A stretch of DNA of 64,000 bases from contig DASRIC010000040.1 of the NCBI GenBank assembly GCA_035650215.1, positions 49,352 through 113,351 of the forward strand, given 5' to 3'. Below, in pieces: positions 24,966-33,947 of the stretch (its first letter is position 1; every line of letters begins with the position of its first letter). A program made the position numbers and the translations under genes. Source of the stretch: JACVRW01 sp035650215 (GTDB lineage: Bacteria > Actinomycetota > Thermoleophilia > Solirubrobacterales > Thermoleophilaceae). A model generated the notes under the pieces. The model had not been told where the DNA came from. It searched no databases and saw only the letters and a program-made list of their open reading frames with translations.

Positions 24966-25994
24966 TCAGCGAGCGGCTCGGCAGCCCGGCCGCTCGCGGC
25001 GGTAGCTCACGAGCAGCTGCCGCTTGGAGCAGTGCCCCCGCCGGGCCGCCGGCGCGGCTCGCGCTCGCGCCGCACGCGCCGCCACCGTCGAGAGCAGGTA
25101 GGGAAGCGGGTTGATGGGGGTGCCGAACAGGCGTGCCTCGAAGTGCAGGTGGGGGCCGGTGGAGTTGCCGGTTGAGCCCACGTAGCCGATGCGCGTGCCG
25201 CCGCTCACGCTCTCGCCGACGTAGGTGGTGATCGACGACAGGTGCGCGTACCAGGTGGTGAAGCCGAGACGGTGGCGGATCACCACGAGGTTGCCGTAGC
25301 CGCCCTGGTTCTGGCCCGCGAACTCGGTCACGCCCACGCCCGCGGCCCCGACGCGCGTGCCGAACGGCACGGGAAAGTCGATCCCGCTGTGGAGCCGGCG
25401 GCCACCATCGCGCGGGGCGCCGAAGCCATCCCCGATCGCACCCGGCACCGGCCGTAGGAAGCGCACCGGGCCGGACGGCGTCTGGGTGCCCGATCCGGAG
25501 CGCGAGCCGCGCCGCAGCGAGGAGATCGTGGCGGACCCGGCCAGCTCATCGACCGACAGCCCCGCTCGGGACTGGTAGTTGCGCACCGCCGCGCCCGTGA
25601 TCGGCCCGAACTCGCCGTCGATCGCCCCGGGCGGATAGCCGCGGCGAGCGAGCAGGTACTGCAGCGCCGCAACGTCCCAGCCGCGCATGCCGCGCCTCAT
25701 CGTGCGCGAGCCGAGCGCAGGGCGACCGCGCCGCCCGAGTGCCGACCGCGTGGCCGGTCCCGCGATCCCGTCGACCGCGAGGCCGCGGCGGCGCTGGAAG
25801 CTCAGCACGGCCGAGCGGGTGAGCGGCCCCGACACACCGTCCACGGCAGCGCCGTAGTAGCCGAGTGACCTCAGCGCTGCCTGAAGCGCGGCCACGTTCG
25901 CGCTGGCTGCTGCCGCTGGCTGCGGCTGCACGAACGCCGGCAGAAGCATCCCTGCTGCCAGGACCACGCCGGCCATGAGCCGAACGCGGGGCAT
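24966..25994 (-). CDS. secreted M23 peptidase with two peptidoglycan-binding domains
   Basis: A 342-residue exported protein. It has a signal peptide (MAGVVLAAGMLLPAFVQPQP, cut near AAAA) and two PG_binding_1 repeats (LQAALRSLGYYGAAVDGVSG and LQYLLARRGYPPGAIDGEFG). A LytM/M23 domain follows with zinc motifs HSGIDFPVPFGT and GPHLHFEARLFGTPINP. M23 enzymes cut peptide cross-links in the cell wall or act as activators. The C-terminal ~45 residues are basic and contain two cysteines. Confidence 0.9.
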   Translation of the reverse strand: MPRVRLMAGVVLAAGMLLPAFVQPQPAAAASANVAALQAALRSLGYYGAAVDGVSGPLTRSAVLSFQRRRGLAVDGIAGPATRSALGRRGRPALGSRTMRRGMRGWDVAALQYLLARRGYPPGAIDGEFGPITGAAVRNYQSRAGLSVDELAGSATISSLRRGSRSGSGTQTPSGPVRFLRPVPGAIGDGFGAPRDGGRRLHSGIDFPVPFGTRVGAAGVGVTEFAGQNQGGYGNLVVIRHRLGFTTWYAHLSSITTYVGESVSGGTRIGYVGSTGNSTGPHLHFEARLFGTPINPLPYLLSTVAARAARARAAPAARRGHCSKRQLLVSYRRERPGCRAAR

Positions 25995-26072
25995 AGCCCG
26001 ATGGTTCCGCCGAGCCCGTGCGGGATCAAGTCGTGAAGCGGATCCTGCACGGGCTCGGCGCGAGGAACCCGC

Positions 26073-27539
26073 TCAGAGGTTCACGGCCACGTACTTCGTC
26101 TCGAGGAACTCCTCGATCCCCTCGGTGCCGCCCTCGCGGCCGATGCCGGACTGCTTGACGCCCCCGAACGGGGCGCCGGCGTTCGACACCATGCCCTGGT
26201 TCAGGCCGATCATGCCGGTGTCGAGCGCCTCGCACACGCGGATCGCGCGCTTGAGGTCGCGCGTGAACACGTACGACACGAGCCCGTACTCGGTGTCGTT
26301 TGCTTTGGCGATCGCCTCCTCCTCGGACGCGAACGAGCCCACCGGCGCGACCGGCCCGAAGATCTCCTCGCTGTTCACGCGTGCGTCCTCCGGCACGCCG
26401 CCGAGCACCGTGGGCGGGTAGAAGTAGCCGCGCCCGTCCGGGATCTCGCCGCCCACCACGCAGTCGGCGCCCTTGTCGAGCGCGTCCTGCACGAGCTCGG
26501 CCACCTTCTCGCGCGAGGGCTGGTCGATGAGCGGACCGACCGTCACGTCCTCCTCGGTGCCGCGGCCGATCTTCATCGCGCCCATCCGCTCGGCCAGCCG
26601 GCCGGCGAACTCCTCCTGGACCGACTCGGCGACGTGGAACCGGTTGGCGGAGGTGCAGGCCTCGCCGATGTTGCGCATCTTGGCGAGCAGCGCCCCGTCC
26701 ACGGCGGCGTCGACGTCGGCGTCGTCGAAGATGAGGAACGGCGCGTTGCCGCCCAGCTCCATCGACACGTTCAGCACGTTGTCGGCGGCTGCTGCGATCA
26801 GCGAGCGGCCGACCTCCGTCGAGCCGGTGAAGGACAGCTTTCGCAGCCGCCCGTCCTTGATCAGCGGGCCGGTGGTGCCGCCCGACGACGAGGTGGTCAG
26901 GATGTTCAACACGCCGCCCGGCAGGCCGGCCTCCTCGAGCGTCTGGCCGAGCGCCAGCATCGACAGCGGGGTCTGCTGCGCCGGCTTCATCACCACGGTG
27001 CAGCCGGCCGCGATGGCGGGGCCGACCTTGCGGGTGCCCATGGCCATCGGGAAGTTCCAGGGGGTGATCATCAGCGACGGGCCGACCGGCTGCTTCATCA
27101 CGAGCACCCTGCTGGTGCCGTTGGCGAACTGCTTGTAGCTGCCGTCGATCCGCAGCGCCTCGCCGGAGAACCAGCGGAAGAAGTCCGCCGCGTACACGAT
27201 CTCTGCCTTTGACTCGGCCACCGGCTTGCCCATCTCGAGCGTCATCAGCAGCGCGAGCTCGTCGGCGCGCTCGGTGAGCAGCTCGAAGGCCTTCCAAAGG
27301 ATGCCGGCGCGGTCGTTGGGAGCGGAGGCGGCCCACTCCTCGCGCGCCTCGACCGCCGCGTCGAGCGCCGCCATGGCGTCGTCCGGCGTGCCGTCGGCCA
27401 CCTCGCAGATCGGCTCCTCGGTGGCCGGGTCGAGCACCTCGAGCGTGCCGCCGCCGCCGGCTTCGCGCCACTCGCCGCCGATGTAGAGCTTCTTCTCGAC
27501 CTTGTCGACGATCGTCTGTTCCTGCGTTGCGATAGCCAT
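26073..27539 (-). CDS. gabD: NAD(P)-dependent succinate-semialdehyde dehydrogenase-type aldehyde dehydrogenase
   Basis: A 488-residue aldehyde dehydrogenase. Visible features are the cofactor-binding ITPWNFPMAMGTRKVGPAIA, the FTGSTEVGRSL loop, catalytic Glu in SMELGGNAPFLIFDDADVDA and catalytic Cys in NIGEACTSANRFHV. The NxGExCxxANR form is characteristic of the succinate-semialdehyde dehydrogenase group, which feeds succinate to the citric acid cycle. Substrate assignment is by motif only. The ATG start is clear. The ThDP-enzyme gene lies 42 bp upstream on the same strand, possibly one transcription unit. Confidence 0.82.
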   Translation of the reverse strand: MAIATQEQTIVDKVEKKLYIGGEWREAGGGGTLEVLDPATEEPICEVADGTPDDAMAALDAAVEAREEWAASAPNDRAGILWKAFELLTERADELALLMTLEMGKPVAESKAEIVYAADFFRWFSGEALRIDGSYKQFANGTSRVLVMKQPVGPSLMITPWNFPMAMGTRKVGPAIAAGCTVVMKPAQQTPLSMLALGQTLEEAGLPGGVLNILTTSSSGGTTGPLIKDGRLRKLSFTGSTEVGRSLIAAAADNVLNVSMELGGNAPFLIFDDADVDAAVDGALLAKMRNIGEACTSANRFHVAESVQEEFAGRLAERMGAMKIGRGTEEDVTVGPLIDQPSREKVAELVQDALDKGADCVVGGEIPDGRGYFYPPTVLGGVPEDARVNSEEIFGPVAPVGSFASEEEAIAKANDTEYGLVSYVFTRDLKRAIRVCEALDTGMIGLNQGMVSNAGAPFGGVKQSGIGREGGTEGIEEFLETKYVAVNL

Positions 27540-27581
27540 GTCAGGTCCAGCCTACCCGGGCCGGCGCGGCGCAAGAGTCGG

Positions 27582-29225
27582 CTAGGTGGCCACCGTCTCC
27601 GCGCCCAGCTCCTCGCTGATAGCCACGTCGATCGAGTAGTCGATCGGGAGCACGATCAGCGACGGCAGATCGAGTCCGAGCGCGTGGCGCAGGCGCTCCC
27701 CGAACTCGCCGGCCGACTCGCAGCGCCAGGCCGGCATCCCGAAGCCCTCGGCCAGCTTCACGAAGTCGGGGTTCGCGAAGTCGGTGCCGAAATGGGAGCC
27801 GAACTTCTTGTCCTGCTTCCACACGATCGAGCCGTACTGGGCGTTCTCCCAGATCACGTTCACGATCGGCGTCCGGAGGCGGACGGCGGTCTCGAGCTCC
27901 TGGCAGTTCATGAGGAAGCCGCCGTCGCCGTTCACGGTCACCACGTTCCTGCCGGGGTGCACGAGCTTGGCGGCGATCGCCGCCGGAAGCGCGAAGCCCA
28001 TGCCGGCCAGGCCGTTCGCGATCAGCACGGTTCCGGGCTCGTAGGCGGGGAACATGCGTGCGATCCAGAGCTTGTGGAGGCCCACGTCTGAGATCAGGAT
28101 GTCCTCGCGGCCGAGCGCTTCGCGGATCTCGAACAGCGCTCGCGGCGGCTGGACCGGGAAGCCCTCGTCGCGCCCGGCCTGCTCGAGGCGTCCCAGCACC
28201 AGGTCGTGGAGCTTGCGCGACCCGCCCTGGTGGGGCACGTGCCGGCACTCCTCCCCGAGCCGGGTGAGGATGGTGTAGATGTCTCCCACCAGCTCGACGT
28301 CGGGCATGAAGTAGGCGTCCGTCTCGGCGGGCACGGAGTCGATGCAGATCACGCGCTTGTCGCGCCGCGCGTTCCAGTGCTCCGGTGAGTGCTCCACGAG
28401 GTCGTAGCCGATCGCCAGTACCAGGTCCGCGTCGTCGAAGCCGGCCATCGTGTAGTCGCCCGCCTGCAGCCCAACGGTGCCGAGCGCCTTCGGGTTGTCG
28501 GGCGGGAGCAGGCCCTTGCCCATGAACGTCTCGGCTACCGGGATGCCGGTGGCGCGCACGAACTCGCGCAGCGCCGGCGCCGCGCCGCCGCGGATGACTC
28601 CGTTGCCGGCGAGCGCCACCGGCTGCACCGCGCCGCGCACGAGGTCGGCCGCCTTCAGAAGCTCGCGCGCCGCGGGCTCGGGCCGGGCCTGGCGCCGGCG
28701 CGGCAAGGGCTCGCTCTCGATCTCGGCGGCCATCACGTCCTCGGGCAGCTCGATGTGCGTGGCGCCCGGCTTCTCGGCCTCCGCCAGCTTGAAGGCCTTT
28801 CGCACGACCTCGGGGATGATCGCCGGATCTGAAAGCCGGGCGTTCCACTTGGTGATCGGGCGCATCACGCGCAGCAGGTCGATGTACTGGTGCGACTCCT
28901 TGTGCATGCGCTCGAGGTCTCCCTGCCCGGTGAGCGCCACGAGCGGCGCGCGGTCGAGGAAGGCGTCCGCCACCGCGGTCACGAGGTTGAGCGCGCCGGG
29001 CCCGAGCGTGCCGAGGCAGACCCCGGCGTGGCCGGTCAGACGCCCGTAGACGTCGGCCATGTAGGCGCCGCCCTGCTCGTGGCGGACCGGCACGAACTCG
29101 ATCGACGAGCGCGACAGCGACTCGTTCAGGTCGAGCGTCTCCTCGCCGGGGATCCCGAACACGTGCGCCACGCCCTCGGCCACGAGGCACTCGACGAACA
29201 CATCGCTGGCCTTGCGGGGAGTCAC
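27582..29225 (-). CDS. acetolactate synthase-like ThDP-dependent enzyme
   Basis: A 547-residue enzyme with the three-domain ThDP fold. The PYR domain has the catalytic Glu in FVPVRHEQGGAYMADVYG, then GTLGPGALNLVTAVADA. The PP domain carries the ThDP-Mg motif VNGDGGFLMNCQELETAVRL plus IVNVIWENAQYGSI. This is typical of catabolic AlsS-type large subunits. No regulatory small subunit or ketol-acid reductoisomerase lies nearby, arguing against dedicated branched-chain synthesis. The GTG start was chosen over an upstream ATG at 29264 that would overlap the divergent cyclase gene (ATG 29258). Confidence 0.8.
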   Translation of the reverse strand: MTPRKASDVFVECLVAEGVAHVFGIPGEETLDLNESLSRSSIEFVPVRHEQGGAYMADVYGRLTGHAGVCLGTLGPGALNLVTAVADAFLDRAPLVALTGQGDLERMHKESHQYIDLLRVMRPITKWNARLSDPAIIPEVVRKAFKLAEAEKPGATHIELPEDVMAAEIESEPLPRRRQARPEPAARELLKAADLVRGAVQPVALAGNGVIRGGAAPALREFVRATGIPVAETFMGKGLLPPDNPKALGTVGLQAGDYTMAGFDDADLVLAIGYDLVEHSPEHWNARRDKRVICIDSVPAETDAYFMPDVELVGDIYTILTRLGEECRHVPHQGGSRKLHDLVLGRLEQAGRDEGFPVQPPRALFEIREALGREDILISDVGLHKLWIARMFPAYEPGTVLIANGLAGMGFALPAAIAAKLVHPGRNVVTVNGDGGFLMNCQELETAVRLRTPIVNVIWENAQYGSIVWKQDKKFGSHFGTDFANPDFVKLAEGFGMPAWRCESAGEFGERLRHALGLDLPSLIVLPIDYSIDVAISEELGAETVAT

Positions 29226-29257
29226 GCCGCCAGCGTACCCGGCGGTAACGTCACCCC

Positions 29258-30580
29258 ATGGCACCGGTGGCCCGCTACGCGAAGAGCGGCGACCTCCACA
29301 TCGCCTACATCGTGGAGGGCGAGGCGGAGCTCGACCTCCTCTGGGTGCCTCCCTGGATCTCGCAGGTGGAGTACCTGTGGTCGGAGCCCTCGCTCGAGCG
29401 CGTGCTGCAGCGGATCACGCGCTTCGCCCGGCTGATCACGTTCGACCGGCGCGGCTCCGGCCTGTCCGACCCGTTCTGGGGCGCGCCGACGCTCGAGGAG
29501 CAGATGGACGACGTGATCGCCGTGATGGACGCCGCCGGCTCGGAGCGGGTCGCGATCGTCGGCACGCTCGAGGGCGGCCCGATGGCGGCGATGTTCGCGG
29601 CCACCTTCCCCGAGCGGGTGAGCGCGCTCGTGATGTACGCGACCTTCGCACGGGCCACCTGGGCGCCGGACTACGACTGGGCCTGGACCGCCGAGGAACG
29701 CGACGCCGCAATGGCCGAGCAGGCCGAGCGCTGGGGCCAGGGGCTCGTGCCCATGAGCGTCGCCCCCAGCCAGGCCGGCGACCCGGCGTTCCAGGAGTGG
29801 GCCGGGCGCCTCGAGCGCCTGGCGGCGAGCCCGGCCACGATCAGGCGGATCCTGTCGCTGATCGGGGAGTTCGACGTTCGCGACGTGCTGCCCTCGATCC
29901 GGGTGCCCACGCTCGTGATGCACCGGAGCGGGGACTCCTTCATGAAGATCGAGCATTCGCGCTACCTCGCCGAGCGGATCCCTGGCGCGCGCTACGTGGA
30001 GCTCGAGGGGAGCGAGAACATGTTCTCGGTGGGAGACAGCGAGGCGCTGATCGGCGAGATCGAGGAGCACCTCACCGGCGCGCGCCACGACCAGGAGCCC
30101 GACCGGATGCTGGCCACCGTGATGTTCACCGACATCGTGGACTCCACCCGGCGCGCGGCCGAGATGGGCGACCGTGGCTGGCGCTTCCTGCTCGAGCGCC
30201 ACGACGCCCTGTTCCGGCAGGCGCTCGACCGGCACCGCGGCCGCGAGGTCAAGCGCACCGGGGACGGCTTTCTCGCCACGTTCGACGGGCCCGCGCGGGC
30301 GATCCGCTGCGCCGCCTCGCTGGCCGAGGCGATGGGCTCGCTGGGGCTCGAGGTGCGCGCCGGCCTCCACACCGGCGAGCTCGAGGTGATGGACGGCGAC
30401 CTCGGCGGCCTGGCGGTGCACATCGCCTCGCGCGTGATGGCCAACGCCGTGGCGAACGAGGTGCTCGTGTCCGGAACGGTGAAGGACCTCGTGGTGGGAT
30501 CCGGGATCGAGTTCGCAGACCGCGGTTCCCACGAGCTTCGGGGCGTGCCCGGCGAGTGGCGCCTGTACGCCGTGAGCTGA
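29258..30580 (+). CDS. alpha/beta-hydrolase (degenerate) fused to class III adenylate/guanylate cyclase
   Basis: A 440-residue two-domain protein. Residues ~1-272 are an alpha/beta-hydrolase fold (ARLITFDRRGSGLSDPF, PTLVMHRSGDSF). The nucleophile elbow reads GTLEGGP, so the catalytic Ser is Leu104, and the His position reads GSENMFSVGD (Asn254). Only Asp226 of the triad remains. Residues ~283-440 are a class III cyclase: ATVMFTDIVDSTRRA (first metal Asp292), KRTGDGFLATFDG (second Asp336), AGLHTGELEV and VHIASRVMANAVANEVLVSG. Its metal-binding residues are kept, so it probably makes a cyclic nucleotide with the hydrolase fold as sensor. Divergent from the ThDP-enzyme gene by 32 bp. Confidence 0.82.
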   Translation: MAPVARYAKSGDLHIAYIVEGEAELDLLWVPPWISQVEYLWSEPSLERVLQRITRFARLITFDRRGSGLSDPFWGAPTLEEQMDDVIAVMDAAGSERVAIVGTLEGGPMAAMFAATFPERVSALVMYATFARATWAPDYDWAWTAEERDAAMAEQAERWGQGLVPMSVAPSQAGDPAFQEWAGRLERLAASPATIRRILSLIGEFDVRDVLPSIRVPTLVMHRSGDSFMKIEHSRYLAERIPGARYVELEGSENMFSVGDSEALIGEIEEHLTGARHDQEPDRMLATVMFTDIVDSTRRAAEMGDRGWRFLLERHDALFRQALDRHRGREVKRTGDGFLATFDGPARAIRCAASLAEAMGSLGLEVRAGLHTGELEVMDGDLGGLAVHIASRVMANAVANEVLVSGTVKDLVVGSGIEFADRGSHELRGVPGEWRLYAVS

Positions 30581-30611
30581 CCCGGCCGCAGGTACCCGTA
30601 CCGCTACCTTG

Positions 30612-30627
30612 AACCCCTCGAGGGGTT
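30612..30627. promoter_or_regulatory. 16-bp perfect palindrome between the cyclase and SpoIID-like genes
   Basis: AACCCCTCGAGGGGTT is a perfect 16-bp palindrome, 31 bp after the cyclase stop and 25 bp before the SpoIID-like start. It could be an operator for the downstream gene or a compact hairpin (6-bp stem, TCGA loop) ending the upstream transcript. There is no U-tract. Confidence 0.35.
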
Positions 30628-30652
30628 AGGGAACCCGTCGATACCAACCCCG

Positions 30653-32026
30653 ATGCGCCGCCCCCTTCTCGTCACAGCCCTGCTCGCCTTCGCGCTCGTG
30701 CCTGCCACGGCCGACGCTGCCGTGCGCCACGTGATCAAGGGCGCCGGCTTCGGCCACGGCATCGGGATGAGCCAGTACGGCGCCTACGGCTACGCGCTCG
30801 AGGGCTCCACGTATCCCGGCATCCTCGCGCACTACTACAAGTCCACGCGGCTCACGAGCGCCCCCAGCCGGCCGGTGCGCGTGCTGCTGCAGCCGAACGA
30901 CCCTTACATCAGGGTGCGGGGCGCCACGAACGTGGGAGGGCAGTCGCTCGACCCGGGCAAGACCTACGTCGCCAAGCGCTCCGGGGGAGGGATCCTCGTG
31001 AGCACCGCCGGCGGCCGGCGCGTGGGCCGCTCGCCCTCGACCGTCAGGTTCGGCGCGGGGGACGCTCCGTTCACGCTCCTCGGGCCGGCGCTCAACTTCG
31101 TGTCGAATGGGCGCTATCGCGGGACCATCGAGGTGCGGCCGGACGGCGGGGGCGTGACCGCCATCAACGAGCTCGACCTCGACTCGTACGTGCGCGGCGT
31201 GGTGGCCGGCGAGATGCCCAGCTCGTGGCCGCTCGAGGCGCTCAAGGTGCAGGCGGTGGCTGCGCGCACGTACGCGCTCGCTACGCGCAAGACCGACGGC
31301 CCGTTCGACCAGTACCCGGACACCCGCTCGCAGGTCTACCGCGGCGTGACGGGTGAGAGCGTGCCCAGCGACGCCGCCGTTCGCGCCACCGCTGGGCGCA
31401 TCCTCACCTACGGCGGCCAGCCGGCGGTCACCTACTACTTCTCCACCTCGGGCGGCCATACCGAGAACATCGAGTTCTCATTCATCGGCGCGCTCTCGAA
31501 GCCCTGGCTCGTGGGCGTGCCCGACCCGTACGACACGCGCTCGCCGTACCACCGCTGGCAGGTGTCGTTCTCGGGCGCCCGGCTCGGCCAGGCGCTCGGC
31601 GCGCGCGGAGCGTTCAGGCGGCTCGAGGTGCTCCAGCGCGGCGTGTCGCCGCGCGTTGTGCGCGCGCGTGTGGTGGGCAGCCGCGGCTCCACGACCATCA
31701 CCGGACCCGCGGTGCGGGCGCGCCTCGGCCTCCGCGACACCTGGTTCACCCACGTGCGCGTGTCCTCCTCGAGCCGGCCGTCGCGCTCGGCCCGCCCGGC
31801 GGGCTGGGGACGGACCCCGACGGGACACGCCCTCGCCGGGCAGTTCTGGCCGGCGCCCAGGCGCCGCGTGCTCGAGATCGAGCGGCGCGGCCCGAAGGGT
31901 CGCTGGCGCGACGTGGGCTCGGCCCGCACCACGGCCGGCGGGCGCTACCACTTCGAGGTCGCCGGGCGGGGCCTCTACCGGGTGCGCGCCGGGACCGTGA
32001 GCGGACCGCTCGTGCGCGTTCGCTGA
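30653..32026 (+). CDS. secreted SpoIID/LytB domain protein
   Basis: A 457-residue exported protein with a signal peptide (LLVTALLAFALVPATADA). The SpoIID domain shows HVIKGAGFGHGIGMSQYGAY, LDLDSYVRGVVAGEMPSSWP, EALKVQAVAARTYALATR and the active-site-like ITYYFSTSGGHTEN region. SpoIID-family proteins are peptidoglycan lytic transglycosylases acting on denuded glycan strands. This organism need not sporulate: the domain is common in non-sporulating Actinobacteria. A ~120-residue Arg-rich C-terminal part is unassigned. The secreted DUF459 gene follows after 4 bp, suggesting one unit. Confidence 0.85.
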   Translation: MRRPLLVTALLAFALVPATADAAVRHVIKGAGFGHGIGMSQYGAYGYALEGSTYPGILAHYYKSTRLTSAPSRPVRVLLQPNDPYIRVRGATNVGGQSLDPGKTYVAKRSGGGILVSTAGGRRVGRSPSTVRFGAGDAPFTLLGPALNFVSNGRYRGTIEVRPDGGGVTAINELDLDSYVRGVVAGEMPSSWPLEALKVQAVAARTYALATRKTDGPFDQYPDTRSQVYRGVTGESVPSDAAVRATAGRILTYGGQPAVTYYFSTSGGHTENIEFSFIGALSKPWLVGVPDPYDTRSPYHRWQVSFSGARLGQALGARGAFRRLEVLQRGVSPRVVRARVVGSRGSTTITGPAVRARLGLRDTWFTHVRVSSSSRPSRSARPAGWGRTPTGHALAGQFWPAPRRRVLEIERRGPKGRWRDVGSARTTAGGRYHFEVAGRGLYRVRAGTVSGPLVRVR

Positions 32027-32030
32027 CGCC

Positions 32031-33254
32031 GTGAGACGGCTCGCCCTGGGCACGCTCGCGCTCATCATGACGGTGGGCTGCACGAGCGTCGTGGCCGCCG
32101 GCGAGCGCCCTTCCGGTGCAGACCACCGGCTCGCGATCACCGCCGACGCGCGCGAGACCGGCTACGTGGGCCTGCGCGTGCACGGCGCGGCCGGGCTGAC
32201 CGTGACAATCGACGAGACGGTCGCCGGCGGGGCGCCCGAGCGGATCCGCGAGCTCACGATGGACGACGCCGACGTGCGCATTCGCCGCGCGACGGAGTGG
32301 CGCTGCGACCGGCGCACGCGAACATTCGTGGTCGGCGACGCCGACGGCCGCAGCGCCACGGCCAGCGTGCGCACGCCCTCGTGCGAGCGCCGGCTCGCGA
32401 TCGCGGCGCCGCGGCGTGTGAGCGAGGGCGAGGCGGTGCGCTACCGCGTGCGCGATCGCTGGCGCCTGGGAGACCTGCGCGCGCGGGTGTGCGTCGAGCC
32501 GCCTGGCGGCCCGGCCAGCTGCCGGCGGCGCGCCGTGGGCGAGCGCGGGCTGCTCGGACGCTTCACCGCCCTGCGGCCGGGTGGCTGGCTCGTGCGCGCC
32601 GAGATCGAGGGCGGCCGGGCGCGGCGCGTGGTGCGGGCGGGCGGGCGGCTGACGGTGCTCGCCACCGGCGACTCGATGATCCAGATCATCGACTCCTACC
32701 TGCAGCAGCGCCTGCGCCCGCGGGGCGTGCGGGTGCGGAGCGACGCTCACATCTCGACCGGCATCTCCAAGCCCTCGCTGCTCGACTGGCAGGCCCAGGC
32801 CCGCCGCCAGGCCGCCAGGCGACCCCACGTGGTGGTGATGTTTCTCGGCGCAAACGACGGCTTCCCGATGGGCGACGCCGCCTGCTGCGGCGAGGCGTGG
32901 ATCGCCGAGTACGCCCGCCGCGCGCGGCGGATGATGGCCACCTACGCCCGCGGCGGCCGCACGCGCGTCTACTGGCTGCTGCTGCCCACCCCGCGCGGCG
33001 GCTTCTTCCGCCAGACCTTCCCGGCCGTGAACGCCGGCATCCGCCGCGCGGCAGCGCGGGCGCGCCGCGACGTGCGCGTGATCGACCTCGTGCGCGTGTT
33101 CACGCCCGGCGGCCGCTACCGGTCGTCGATGCCGATCGGCGGGAGGAGGGTCCGGGTGCGCCAGTCGGACGGCGTGCACCTGAACACCACCGGCGCCTCG
33201 CTCGCCGCAGAGATCGTGATCCGCACGCTACGGCGCGAGCGGATCCTGCGCTGA
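32031..33254 (+). CDS. secreted SGNH hydrolase, DUF459-type
   Basis: A 407-residue exported protein, possibly a lipoprotein (LALIMTVGC, Cys17). The N-terminal ~210 residues are unassigned and Arg-rich. The C-terminal SGNH domain has VLATGDSMIQII (Ser block I), VVMFLGANDGFPM (block III Asn) and SDGVHLNTTGASL (Asp and His block V). A Cys-Cys motif in DAACCGEAWIAEYARRARRM also appears as IKCCGPDWAAEFA in the paralogue at 45927. DUF459 proteins are deacylases or acyltransferase partners of surface polysaccharides. The GTG start is 4 bp after the SpoIID-like stop. Confidence 0.8.
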   Translation: MRRLALGTLALIMTVGCTSVVAAGERPSGADHRLAITADARETGYVGLRVHGAAGLTVTIDETVAGGAPERIRELTMDDADVRIRRATEWRCDRRTRTFVVGDADGRSATASVRTPSCERRLAIAAPRRVSEGEAVRYRVRDRWRLGDLRARVCVEPPGGPASCRRRAVGERGLLGRFTALRPGGWLVRAEIEGGRARRVVRAGGRLTVLATGDSMIQIIDSYLQQRLRPRGVRVRSDAHISTGISKPSLLDWQAQARRQAARRPHVVVMFLGANDGFPMGDAACCGEAWIAEYARRARRMMATYARGGRTRVYWLLLPTPRGGFFRQTFPAVNAGIRRAAARARRDVRVIDLVRVFTPGGRYRSSMPIGGRRVRVRQSDGVHLNTTGASLAAEIVIRTLRRERILR

Positions 33255-33498
33255 CGGCTCCGGGTCCTCCCGCTTGTTCCTTCGACTCCGCAGCTCCTGC
33301 CTTGCATGGAAGCGGCAGCACGATGGACCGACAGCGGCGATGTGGCAGCTTCCGCTCGTCGTCCATCTCGGCAGCGCGGGCCTCGGCACCGAGACGCCTC
33401 CCACCAGGGGAAAGCGAAAGCGCGGCCGGCGGCAGGTCGACCGCGACCGCGCCTGCTCAGATGCGTGGAAGCGGCGTTCGCGAGAGACTGCGTGCGCG

Positions 33499-33899
33499 AT
33501 GTCGGAGGGGAACGTCGAGTTCGTGCGTACGTCTACGAGTCGGGGTTGCTCGATCGAGATCCTGAGGAGCTCTTGAGGCTCGCGACGCCCGACATTGAGT
33601 ACGTCAATCCTCCCTATGCGGTCGAACCGGGTGTGCGCCGCGGGCTCGTCGCTGTCGCGCAGGCCATGCGCCGCTTCGCCGAGGTCTGGGAGGAATCCCG
33701 CCACGAGCTCCGGGAGTTGTACGACTGTGGGGACGTTGTCGTGGCTGCCGTGAACTGGCCCATACGCGGCCGGGGAAGCGAGCGGGAGCTCGTCAACAGA
33801 GAGGCGCACACCTGGACCGTGCTCGAGGGCAGGATCGCCCGTTTCGAGTGGGGGCAGGATCTCGGGACGGCCCTCGAGGCGGCGGGCTTCCCGGATTAG
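33499..33899 (+). pseudogene. SnoaL-like (NTF2 fold) gene with an N-terminal frameshift
   Basis: ATG at 33499 opens MSEGNVEFVR, a standard start of SnoaL-like proteins, but that frame stops soon after. The rest of the domain (AYVYESGLLDRDPEELLRL, TPDIEYVNPPYAVEPGVRRG, YDCGDVVVAAVNW, HTWTVLEGRIARFEWGQD) continues in another frame from 33525. A loss of four bases from a CG run (GTGCGCGCGTAC reduced to GTGCGTAC) would explain it. Alternatively a GTG at 33492 in the second frame could start a shortened, altered protein. It may be a true pseudogene or a sequencing error. The 244 bp before it hold no gene I can support. Confidence 0.65.
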
Positions 33900-33947
33900 A
33901 CCCCCGGTCCCGGGTCACGAGAAGCCGCCCGGCGTACCAGCAAGCCG

